Origin: an uncultured Collinsella sp.
GTDB lineage: Bacteria; Actinomycetota; Coriobacteriia; Coriobacteriales; Coriobacteriaceae
DNA length: 17,706 bases
NCBI GenBank assembly: GCA_900752475.1
Contig: CAADVJ010000166.1
Coordinates: 1-17,706, forward strand
Reading direction: 5' to 3'
Shown here piece after piece: positions 1-6,246 of the stretch. The notes below the pieces were generated by a model. It did not search any database. It was not told where the DNA came from and saw only the letters and a list, made by a program, of their open reading frames with translations. Position 1 is the stretch's first letter. Every line of letters begins with the position of its first letter. The position numbers were made by a program, and so were the translations under genes.

Positions 1-747
1 CGCCCCGGCCCCCCCCGCCGCAACCACACGCTGCGTCCAAGCCGGCATGGCAGCTTGTTCGGTCTGCGAGGCAGGCTCGTTCTGTGCAATCTGCTCATGC
101 TGCATCAGCGACAACTCGCCGCACCCGGCAAAGCCCTCAACTTCGTCGAGTTCATCCGCCAGATTCACGCCGTGCACGTATCCCATATCTACAGCCGGGG
201 AGTCGCCAGCATGCTGCGCCGGCTCTCCAGCGTCATCGTATACAAGGGGGTTCCGGGGGCGCCGACCATGCTCGGCTTCCGCTTTTCCATAATCATCAAC
301 ACGCGGGCCTCTTGTAGCGCGAGGCGCCCCGGGTTCCCTATCAACAAAAGCATCGGGCTCAATCGTCATGCACCGATCGGAATCAACCGCTCCCTCGCCC
401 GCGCGCCCGTTGCCGCATATACTGTGCGCAGCGATGACCTCGGTCGCCCCTGCGCGAAACAGCCCCTCGATATCCGATGGATCGAGTGCTTCTATCAACA
501 CGACCACGCGACTCACGCGGCCTTCGGCCGTCAGGCGCGCAACAGTCTTGCGCACATCTTCGGTATCAAACAGAGACGCCGCGATGATGGCAGCCCCGCG
601 GCGCGACGGAAACGCCCGCGCCATGGAAACCAGCCCGTCCAGGTCACCCACGCGAAGCACCTGTGCACCCGTATCACGGCCCTCGACTTCCCGCTGCAAC
701 AGCCCGTAATCGCCGCACGCGCAGCACGCAAGCCAGATCGCCTTCAT
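1..747 (-). CDS. Partial CpaE/TadZ-like protein (N-terminal part, runs off the left edge)
   Basis: An open frame of 249 codons runs without a stop from an ATG at 747 to the window edge, so the 3' end is missing. The protein starts MKAIWLACCACGDYGLL and its first 110 or so residues alternate hydrophobic strands and helices (AAIIAASLF, VSRVVVLIEAL, GATEVIAAH), like a degenerate receiver domain. A low-complexity Pro/Gly/Ala/Glu-rich linker follows, and the visible part ends in RVVAAGGAGA. CpaE/TadZ proteins have a receiver-like N-terminus, a linker and a MinD/ParA-type ATPase. The ATPase part would lie outside the window and is not seen. The ATG overlaps the stop of the SAF-domain gene by one base (TGATG), which implies translational coupling. 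The assignment relies on this neighbour and the domain shape. A different regulatory protein of the same operon is possible. Confidence 0.7.
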   Translation of the reverse strand, partial: MKAIWLACCACGDYGLLQREVEGRDTGAQVLRVGDLDGLVSMARAFPSRRGAAIIAASLFDTEDVRKTVARLTAEGRVSRVVVLIEALDPSDIEGLFRAGATEVIAAHSICGNGRAGEGAVDSDRCMTIEPDAFVDREPGAPRATRGPRVDDYGKAEAEHGRRPRNPLVYDDAGEPAQHAGDSPAVDMGYVHGVNLADELDEVEGFAGCGELSLMQHEQIAQNEPASQTEQAAMPAWTQRVVAAGGAGA

Positions 748-1406
748 CACTCGTCGCCTCCGCTCTTTTTGCCGCGCGCCGTGGAGGGAATCGTCAAGCT
801 GACCGTTCCCTTGCCCGATGCCCCCAGCAGTTCCTTGACGTCTTCGGGGTCAGCCGCCAGCGTCACCCATTCGATCTTGCCCTCGCGCGTGGCACCGGAA
901 TCTTCACTGGTATCGATCACGTACGCGCCGCACAACCGATCGGTTACGCCGTCTTTTTGCACATACACATCCACGTAGCTGCCCACGCCCGTAGCACCGC
1001 CGACCGAGTGCTCGGCATCGACCGCCACCGAAACGGCGACCTTGCCCTTAGGCACCTCGAGCTTGTGACTCTCGGCCTTGGTGTAGACATTGCAGATCAC
1101 GGCGTTTTTGGGAATACGCGAAGTCGTCACGTCGCCGCGCACCTGGCGCAGCTCGGTCGCCGCGTCACGCGGCAACAGGCTCGTCAGCCATTCCTGGGTT
1201 ATGACATTGGTCTCATCGAGGGTCTCGCCCACATCGATATCGCGCGCCGCGACGCACACCTCGACGCGATCGCCACCGTGCTTGGCCAAGGTCTCAGCCT
1301 GGACCTGTTCGGCTTGCGAGCGGATCGACGAGCCGTAAACCATGCAGAGCAGAGCAGCGAGCACGCCCGCGACCAGACTGATGGCGATGCGTTTGCTCTT
1401 GTTCAC
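747..1406 (-). CDS. SAF-domain protein, CpaB/RcpC-like (Flp/Tad pilus assembly)
   Basis: The product is about 219 aa. A basic start (NKSKR) is followed by one membrane helix (roughly residues 6-28, rich in Ala/Leu/Val), so the protein is probably anchored with its bulk outside. A SAF domain follows, seen as VCVAARDIDVGETLDETNV and the later SRIPKNAVICNVYTK segment. After it comes a beta-rich region with VPKGKVAVSVAVD and GSYVDVYV, as in CpaB/RcpC proteins of Tad pilus systems. The tail is hydrophilic and ends KKSGGDE. I chose the GTG at 1406 because AGGAG lies five bases before it. An in-frame ATG at 1421 has no ribosome binding site and would add five residues. The gene is coupled to the downstream CpaE/TadZ-like gene by TGATG. 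The rest of the Tad locus (TadA, TadB, TadC, pilin) is not in the window. Confidence 0.8.
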   Translation of the reverse strand: MNKSKRIAISLVAGVLAALLCMVYGSSIRSQAEQVQAETLAKHGGDRVEVCVAARDIDVGETLDETNVITQEWLTSLLPRDAATELRQVRGDVTTSRIPKNAVICNVYTKAESHKLEVPKGKVAVSVAVDAEHSVGGATGVGSYVDVYVQKDGVTDRLCGAYVIDTSEDSGATREGKIEWVTLAADPEDVKELLGASGKGTVSLTIPSTARGKKSGGDE

Positions 1407-1411
1407 GGCCG

Positions 1412-1416
1412 CTCCT
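1412..1416 (-). promoter_or_regulatory. Ribosome binding site deciding the SAF gene start
   Basis: On the minus strand AGGAG is followed by five bases and then GTG at 1406. The alternative ATG at 1421 lies upstream of this site and has no purine-rich sequence of its own, so the GTG start is preferred. Confidence 0.6.
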
Positions 1417-1503
1417 CTCATGGCAGTGCCGGGCGAATGCCCGTACCACCATTGTCTGGGCGGTCAGAGTGCAAAGCGGCGCAATTGCGATTTTGGTTTT
1501 CGA

Positions 1504-1535
1504 TGTCAAACCAATCGCTGACCAAAAGCTGACCA
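1504..1535 (-). promoter_or_regulatory. Candidate -35 with three 11-bp phased direct repeats (SAF/Tad operon)
   Basis: On the minus strand TGGT occurs three times at exact 11-base steps (plus-strand ACCA at 1532-1535, 1521-1524 and 1510-1513). The first two copies extend to TGGTCAGC. The third abuts a consensus -35, TTGACA (plus 1504-1509). No good -10 is visible at the usual distance (AATTGC is nearest). Direct repeats of one helical turn placed directly upstream of a -35 are the usual layout for OmpR/PhoB-type activators. This is an inference from spacing only. A further copy of CTGACCAAAA lies in opposite orientation at 1558-1567. Confidence 0.4.
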
Positions 1536-1606
1536 GCCCGTCAAGCTCGTAGCAAGGTTTTGGTCAGTACGTCAGCAAACTGCATGTTTCGAGGCTTTTC
1601 CGCAGC

Positions 1607-1640
1607 AAAAAAGCCGTCTCCCGAACAGTTGGGAGACGGC
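1607..1640 (-). terminator. Rho-independent terminator of rsgA
   Basis: On the minus strand GCCGTCTCCC pairs perfectly with GGGAGACGGC (10 bp, 8-base loop) and is followed by six T. It starts about 20 bases after the rsgA stop. The rest of 1407-1658 holds the SAF operon upstream sequences and no gene. Confidence 0.9.
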
Positions 1641-1658
1641 TGTCATAGGAAAAATCAA

Positions 1659-2843
1659 TTACAGATGGACATCGGGATCGAGCATTTGAGCACTCACGCG
1701 CATGGATGACGCCAGGTTTTGGAACGTTTCCAAACGCAGGCTGTCGATCTGCCCGGCGTCCTCGGCCTCGCGAACGGCACAACCCGGCTCATGGGTATGC
1801 GTGCAATCGCCAAACCGGCACGCACGCGATGCCTCGACAATCTCGGGGAAGGCGCGCGCCAGACCCCGCTCGTGACCCACGAGCGGTAAGCTGCGCAGGC
1901 CCGGGGCATCGGCGATCACGCCGGCGTCGCCCGGCAGTGCCACCATCACGCGCGCGACGGTAGTGTGACGGCCCTGGTCGTCGCGTTCGCGCACACCGCC
2001 AGTCGCCAACGTATCGTGGCCCAGCAGCGCATTGAGCAGCGTCGACTTGCCGGCACCCGACTCGCCCAGAATCATGGCGCAGCTCCCGGCAGGCACGCAG
2101 ACACGGACCTCGTCCAGGCCGCGCCCCTCGGCAGAGGACGTCACGATCACGCGCATGTCCGGACCCACCAGGCGGCGCACGCGGTCCAGATCGCGCTCGA
2201 GCTCCTCGGCATCGCAGCGGTCAGCTTTGGTGAGCACCACCACCGGCTCGGCATCGCAGTCGAGCGCCAACACCAGCGAGCGCGCCACGCGGTCGAGCAG
2301 CACCTCACCGGCACCGAGCGCCTGCACGATTAGCACGCTATCCACGTTGGAGCAGAGCACCTGGCGCTCTCCACGGGCACGGCCGCGCCAACGCTCAAAG
2401 CTCGTACGGCGCGGCAGCACGCACTCAATCACGCCCATATCGTGCCCGGGAGCGCGGCGCACCGCCACACGGTCGCCCACGGCAGGCAGCAGGACCTCGT
2501 CCTCGCCGCGCGACTTGGCAAACCCCACGGCATGCTCGGCGCGGAAGGTATCGTCGGCAGTCGCCACCAGCGGAAACCCGCGATCCAAGCGAATAACGGC
2601 ACCCAGTTGCATCTGCTCGGGCTCCTCGGCATGTGCGCAGAAATCATCAAAGGCAGTCTGCTGGGTTTCATCGACCGGCAGGTCATCAAACGCCGGAACA
2701 TCCTGCAGCACATCGAGCCCCGGTACGCTCGCCAACAACTCCTCGGCAGACACGGGCGCTTCGGTCGCGAGTTTCCGACGACGGTCACGCTTAGCCCGTG
2801 CCCCCGTCGTCTTTTTCTTCGCCTTAGCCTTAGCCTTGCCCAC
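1659..2843 (-). CDS. rsgA: Ribosome small subunit-dependent GTPase RsgA (circularly permuted)
   Basis: This 394-aa GTPase helps mature the 30S ribosomal subunit. The permuted motif order is clear: G4 TKAD at 205-208, G5 TSS at 235-237, G1 GESGAGKST at 260-268, G2 around GRHTT at 291-295 and G3 DAPG at 312-315. An OB-fold domain precedes it (about 80-145). The C-terminal zinc knuckle is C342-x4-C347-x-H349-x5-C355, seen in CRFGDCTHTHEPGC. The protein is longer than typical family members (about 300-350 aa) because of a roughly 80-residue N-terminal extension, Lys/Arg-rich for the first 25 residues and then acidic. The start is a GTG at 2843 with GGAGG five bases upstream. A candidate -10 (TAAAAT on the minus strand, plus 2882-2887) lies at the edge of the duplicated terminator just upstream. 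The gene is monocistronic, with its own terminator at 1607-1640. Confidence 0.95.
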   Translation of the reverse strand: MGKAKAKAKKKTTGARAKRDRRRKLATEAPVSAEELLASVPGLDVLQDVPAFDDLPVDETQQTAFDDFCAHAEEPEQMQLGAVIRLDRGFPLVATADDTFRAEHAVGFAKSRGEDEVLLPAVGDRVAVRRAPGHDMGVIECVLPRRTSFERWRGRARGERQVLCSNVDSVLIVQALGAGEVLLDRVARSLVLALDCDAEPVVVLTKADRCDAEELERDLDRVRRLVGPDMRVIVTSSAEGRGLDEVRVCVPAGSCAMILGESGAGKSTLLNALLGHDTLATGGVRERDDQGRHTTVARVMVALPGDAGVIADAPGLRSLPLVGHERGLARAFPEIVEASRACRFGDCTHTHEPGCAVREAEDAGQIDSLRLETFQNLASSMRVSAQMLDPDVHL

Positions 2844-2885
2844 AAGCGCCTCCCAGCACCATAAATCACAACTGAGCAGGTATTT

Positions 2886-2947
2886 TAAATCAAAAAGAGC
2901 TGGCCGGGCAAAGCCCTAAATCAAAAAGAGCTGGCCGGGCAAAGCCC
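2886..2947 (-). repeat. Perfect 31-bp tandem duplication of a terminator half
   Basis: Positions 2886-2916 and 2917-2947 are identical over 31 bases, with no spacer. The unit starts TAAATCAAAAAGAGCTGG and ends GGGCAAAGCCC. Read on the minus strand, each unit contains the loop, the 3' arm and the T-run of the terminator at 2922-2956. Only the 2917-2947 copy has the matching 5' arm (CCAGCTC at 2950-2956), so the other copy is an orphan half. Confidence 0.9.
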
Positions 2948-2956
2948 GACCAGCTC
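2922..2956 (-). terminator. Rho-independent terminator of the Ca2+ P-type ATPase gene
   Basis: On the minus strand GAGCTGG-T-CGGGC pairs with GCCCG-G-CCAGCTC across a three-base loop, with a single mismatch, and is followed by five T and then GATTTA. It lies about 170 bases past the ATPase stop and just before rsgA. Confidence 0.85.
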
Positions 2957-3016
2957 ACAAACTTTCCCTCAGCCCTTTATCATCCGCGCGGGAGAAAAGC
3001 CAGCAAGGATACCGCA

Positions 3017-3111
3017 GGGCCCGCCCGCCGGGAGGGGTTTCCTAAGGGCACATCCCGCAGCCGCAAAGCGGCGAGGACGTGCCCGTGGAAACCCCGCAGG
3101 CGGGCGGGCCC
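3017..3111. repeat. 95-bp nested palindrome just after the ATPase stop
   Basis: GGGCCCGCCCGCC (3017-3029) is an exact inverted copy of 3099-3111. Next inside, GGGGTTTCC (3034-3042) pairs with 3087-3095, then GGGCAC (3046-3051) with 3079-3084. A small inner hairpin, GCCGC-AAA-GCGGC, lies at 3060-3072. About 33 base pairs nest in one arm, separated by short bulges. It starts about 11 bases past the ATPase stop. No T-run follows on either strand, so it is not an ordinary terminator. It could protect the mRNA 3' end, or be a small mobile palindromic repeat. Confidence 0.8.
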
Positions 3112-3122
3112 GGACAGGAACA

Positions 3123-5804
3123 TTACTCTTTCTCGACCGCGCGCATGATCGCCTTGTAGATCTCCATCAGCGGGATGATCAGGAAGGCCAGGCCCAAAGC
3201 GGCAAGAACGCCCTTGAGCTCAAGCGTCACAGGGCCGAAGAACATCTCGGCAAGCGTCGGCTGCACGGTCACGATCACCGTCAGCACCAGTGCCAGCGCG
3301 GCGGAAGCCCACAGCCACTTGTTCTGCTTCTTCATGGTGAACAGCGACGCACGACGGCTGCGCATATTGAAGCAGTGGAAAATCTCGACCATGTTGAGCG
3401 TGATGAACGCCATCATCACGCCTTCCTCGTCGGCATTGCCGGCGATCATATCGGCGATGTGGATGTAGCCCATGTCAAAGTACACGCCCACAAAGAAGCT
3501 CGCCAGCACCAGCACGGTGATGATCAGGCCCTGGACCACGCAGTCCAGACCCATATGTCCGGCAAAGACGCCGTCCTTGGCGTTGCGCGGCTTGCGCTTC
3601 ATGATGTCGCCCTCGGCATCCTCCATGCCCAGCGCGAGCGCGGGGAAGCAGTCGGTGACCAGGTTCACCCACAGCAGCTGCACCGGCTGAAAGATGGTAA
3701 AGCCGATGAGCGTGGCGATAAACACCGAGAACACCTCGGCAAGGTTGGCCGAAAGCAGGAACTGGATGACCTTGCGGATGTTGTCGTAGATGCGGCGCCC
3801 CTCTTCGCAGGCACCGATGATGGTGGCGAAGTTGTCGTCGGCAAGTACCATGTCGGCGACGTTCTTGGTGACGTCGGTACCGGTGATGCCCATGCCCACG
3901 CCGATGTCGGCGCGTTTGATGGACGGGGCGTCGTTGACGCCGTCGCCCGTCATGGCCACGATCTGGTCGCGTGACTTCCATGCCTCGACGATGCGGGTCT
4001 TGTGCTCAGGCTGGACGCGGGCGTACACGCCGTAATCCTCGATGTGTGCGTCGAGTTCCTCGTCGCTCATGCGATCGAGGTCGGCACCGGTGATAGCCTG
4101 GCTGCGATCGGCGACAATGCTCAGCTGCTTGGCGATGGCCACGGCGGTGTCGATGTGGTCGCCCGTAATCATGACAGTGCGGATGCCGGCGTTGTGGGCC
4201 TCGCGGATGGCGTCGGCGACCTCGGGGCGGACCGGGTCGATCATGCCGGACAGGCCGCAGAAGACCAGGTCGTGCTCGAGCGCAGCGGGGCTGCAGTCGC
4301 TCGGAACCTCGGTGTAGGTGCGGCTTGCCAGCGCCAGCACGCGCAGGGCCTCGTCGGCCATGGCCTTGTTGGCGGCCACGAGCTCGGCACGACGCTCCTC
4401 GGTCAGCGGAACGACCCTGTCGCCGTCGTAGATATGGGTGCACAGGCCGATCACCACGTCGGGCGCGCCCTTGGTGTACTGCTCGTACTCGCCGTCCAGG
4501 GTCTCGACGACCACGGACATCATCTTGCGGCCCGAGTCGAACGGGGCCTCACCCACACGCGGGTGCTCGGCAGTCAGGCCAGTGAGACCAGCCTTGCCGG
4601 CATCGTTGACGAGCGCGCACTCGGTCGGCTCACCCACGGCCTCGCCCAGCTCCTCGTCCCACTGGGCGTCGGAGCACAGCGCCATGCCGGCCAGGAACTT
4701 CTCCTTAGGCGCAGCGAGCTCGTGCTTGACGACGGTCATCTTGTTTTGGGTAAGGGTACCGGTCTTGTCCGAGCAGATGGTCTGCGTGCAGCCAAGGGTC
4801 TCGACGGCAGAGAGCTTGCGGATGATTGCCTGGCGCTTGGCCATCTTGGTCACGCCAAGCGACAGCACGATGGTCACGACGGCGACCAGGCCCTCGGGGA
4901 TGGCAGCGACGGCGAGCGAGACGGCAACCATAAAGGTATCGAGCAAGGCTGTCGGGTCAGTGAGGACGTTGCCCACGCCGTGGCGGATGATGTCGACGCC
5001 AAAGATGACGACGCAGATGACGATAACCATGATGGTGAGGATGAGGCTGAGCTCGGCAAGCTTCACCTGCAGCGGCGTGAGCTCTTCCTTGGCCTCGGCC
5101 AGAGCGCCGGCGATCTTACCCATCTCGGTGTTCATGCCGGTGCCGACCACGACGGCACGGCCACGGCCGTACACCACGGTGGAGCCCATGTAGCACATGT
5201 TCTTGCGGTCGCCGAGCGGCACGTCGTCGGTGCCGGCGGCGAGCTCGATCACGTTGGCATGCTTCTCGACGGGCACGGACTCGCCGGTAAGGGCGGCCTC
5301 CTCGATCTTCATCGTGGCGCTCTCGAGCACACGGCAGTCGGCCGGGACGGAGTCGCCCGCCTCGAGCATGATCACATCGCCGGGCACGAGCTCGGCGCTC
5401 GGCAGGTGCACGAGCTTGCCGTCGCGCAGCACCTTGGACTGCGCCGCGCTCATCTCCTGCAGGGCCTCGAGGGCCTCCTCGCTTTTAGCCTCCTGGACCA
5501 CGCCCAGCACCGAGTTGACGATAACGACGAACATGATGATGGCGACATCGGCAAAGTCCGCCTCGCCCTCGACCATGCCCGTGAGCGCGCTGATGACGGC
5601 GGCAACGATCAGCATGATGACCATGGGGTCGGCCATCTGCTCAAAGAAGCGCTTCCACAACGGGGTCTTCTCGGCTTCCTCGAGCTTGTTAGGGCCTGTC
5701 TTGGCGAGGCGCGACGACGCCTCGTCGTTGCTCAGGCCGAGGTTCTCATCGACACCTTGGTCGCTGAGCACCTCCGCCGCGGCGGACAGGTATTCCTTTT
5801 GCAT
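3123..5804 (-). CDS. Cation-translocating P-type ATPase, probable Ca2+ pump (P2A/SERCA-like)
   Basis: This 893-aa membrane pump probably exports Ca2+ with ATP. It has an N-terminal cation ATPase segment (1-55), TM1-2 (about 57-103), the actuator loop with TGES (173-176), TM3-4 with PEGL (303-306), the phosphorylation site DKTGT (D346), the nucleotide-binding KGAPD (445-449), TGD (547-549), the hinge TGDGVNDAP (619-627), and six C-terminal helices. Residues matching the SERCA Ca2+ ligands are present: E304 in TM4, N687 and E690 in TM5, N714, T717 and D718 in TM6, and E807 in TM8. This supports Ca2+ rather than heavy metals or K+, and possibly two bound ions. No heavy-metal CPC motif is present. 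The ATG at 5804 follows AGGAGG by nine bases. The gene stands alone, divergent from pyk. A Mn2+ or Na+ role cannot be excluded from sequence. Confidence 0.93.
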   Translation of the reverse strand: MQKEYLSAAAEVLSDQGVDENLGLSNDEASSRLAKTGPNKLEEAEKTPLWKRFFEQMADPMVIMLIVAAVISALTGMVEGEADFADVAIIMFVVIVNSVLGVVQEAKSEEALEALQEMSAAQSKVLRDGKLVHLPSAELVPGDVIMLEAGDSVPADCRVLESATMKIEEAALTGESVPVEKHANVIELAAGTDDVPLGDRKNMCYMGSTVVYGRGRAVVVGTGMNTEMGKIAGALAEAKEELTPLQVKLAELSLILTIMVIVICVVIFGVDIIRHGVGNVLTDPTALLDTFMVAVSLAVAAIPEGLVAVVTIVLSLGVTKMAKRQAIIRKLSAVETLGCTQTICSDKTGTLTQNKMTVVKHELAAPKEKFLAGMALCSDAQWDEELGEAVGEPTECALVNDAGKAGLTGLTAEHPRVGEAPFDSGRKMMSVVVETLDGEYEQYTKGAPDVVIGLCTHIYDGDRVVPLTEERRAELVAANKAMADEALRVLALASRTYTEVPSDCSPAALEHDLVFCGLSGMIDPVRPEVADAIREAHNAGIRTVMITGDHIDTAVAIAKQLSIVADRSQAITGADLDRMSDEELDAHIEDYGVYARVQPEHKTRIVEAWKSRDQIVAMTGDGVNDAPSIKRADIGVGMGITGTDVTKNVADMVLADDNFATIIGACEEGRRIYDNIRKVIQFLLSANLAEVFSVFIATLIGFTIFQPVQLLWVNLVTDCFPALALGMEDAEGDIMKRKPRNAKDGVFAGHMGLDCVVQGLIITVLVLASFFVGVYFDMGYIHIADMIAGNADEEGVMMAFITLNMVEIFHCFNMRSRRASLFTMKKQNKWLWASAALALVLTVIVTVQPTLAEMFFGPVTLELKGVLAALGLAFLIIPLMEIYKAIMRAVEKE

Positions 5805-5956
5805 ATAGAGTCCCCTCCTGGGATTCGGGCCACTCAGCAGATTGATGCCCGATCATAATTCCCAGGAGAAGGGCAAGGGCTCATCAAGGCTGCCGTGCTG
5901 AGCGGCAGTTGATAGTGGGGCTATGGTACCCCAAAGCGGCGCGTCTAGCCAAAACA

Positions 5957-5968
5957 TTCCAATTGGAA
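5957..5968. promoter_or_regulatory. 12-bp perfect palindrome, candidate operator
   Basis: TTCCAATTGGAA is perfectly self-complementary and lies at the border between the GC-rich ATPase leader side and the AT-rich pyk side. Its position about 150 bases before the ATPase start would suit a repressor or activator site. No factor can be named. Confidence 0.35.
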
Positions 5969-6016
5969 ACACGGCTCGAGTGCAACGATGCAGACCGTGT
6001 GACGCTCAACATTGAT

Positions 6017-6026
6017 AAAACGTTTT
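6017..6026. promoter_or_regulatory. AAAACGTTTT palindrome, LacI-family-like operator candidate
   Basis: A perfect 10-bp palindrome with a central CG, in the context GATAAAACGTTTTTGC. LacI/CcpA/FruR-type operators have a central CG flanked by A and T half sites, and such regulators often control glycolytic genes. It lies about 160 bases upstream of the pyk -10. The assignment is by resemblance only. Confidence 0.3.
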
Positions 6027-6083
6027 TGCTTCGGTGCATCATCAAACTGAAATATCGCCCAGATAGCAGCGGTTAGAACGGTT

Positions 6084-6120
6084 GGTAAAGTTTTTGCATA
6101 TACCGTTTTTACCGCAAAAA
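6084..6120. promoter_or_regulatory. Overlapping dyads upstream of the pyk promoter
   Basis: GGTAAA (6084-6089) is inverted as TTTACC (6108-6113), and TTTTTGC (6091-6097) is inverted as GCAAAAA (6114-6120). The two dyads interleave. They sit about 60-95 bases upstream of the pyk -10, so they are unlikely to be in the transcript and are better read as protein-binding DNA. The regulator is unknown. Confidence 0.4.
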
Positions 6121-6152
6121 ATGAACTTCTAATTCGGCATACGGTCGATTTT

Positions 6153-6183
6153 TTGGGGTATTCGGTCGGCATTTCGTTATAAT
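6153..6183 (+). promoter_or_regulatory. Candidate pyk promoter
   Basis: A perfect -10 TATAAT lies at 6178-6183. The best -35 is a poor TTGGGG at 6153-6158 with a 19-base spacer. CGGTCG occurs twice, 21 bases apart (6142-6147 and 6163-6168), about two helical turns and overlapping the spacer. The weak -35 suggests activator dependence. It predicts a leader of roughly 55 bases. Confidence 0.55.
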
Positions 6184-6246
6184 CATCTCAGTTTTATTTC
6201 TTATGGTTTATCTATCAGCGCAAGACGATGTCAGATGGAGGTCTGA

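Larger units (their letters stand above)
5805..6246. other. 442-nt divergent intergenic region between the ATPase gene and pyk
   Basis: No credible gene lies here. Base composition falls clearly towards AT between about 5945 and 6200. On the ATPase side there are two small hairpins: CTGCCG/CGGCAG at 5890-5908 and TGGGG/CCCCA at 5916-5933. A minus-strand -10-like TATGAT lies at 5852-5857 without a good -35. The middle and right parts hold palindromes and the pyk promoter, listed separately. Confidence 0.7.

Noticed and set aside
4002..5858. 618-codon plus-strand open frame opposite the Ca2+ ATPase gene
   Set aside because: Shadow frame with low-complexity Asp/His/Gly composition. The ATPase motifs lie on the other strand.
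5945..6172. 75-codon minus-strand frame in the ATPase/pyk gap
   Set aside because: No ribosome binding site, AT-rich codon use unlike all neighbours, and it overlaps the palindromes and the pyk promoter.
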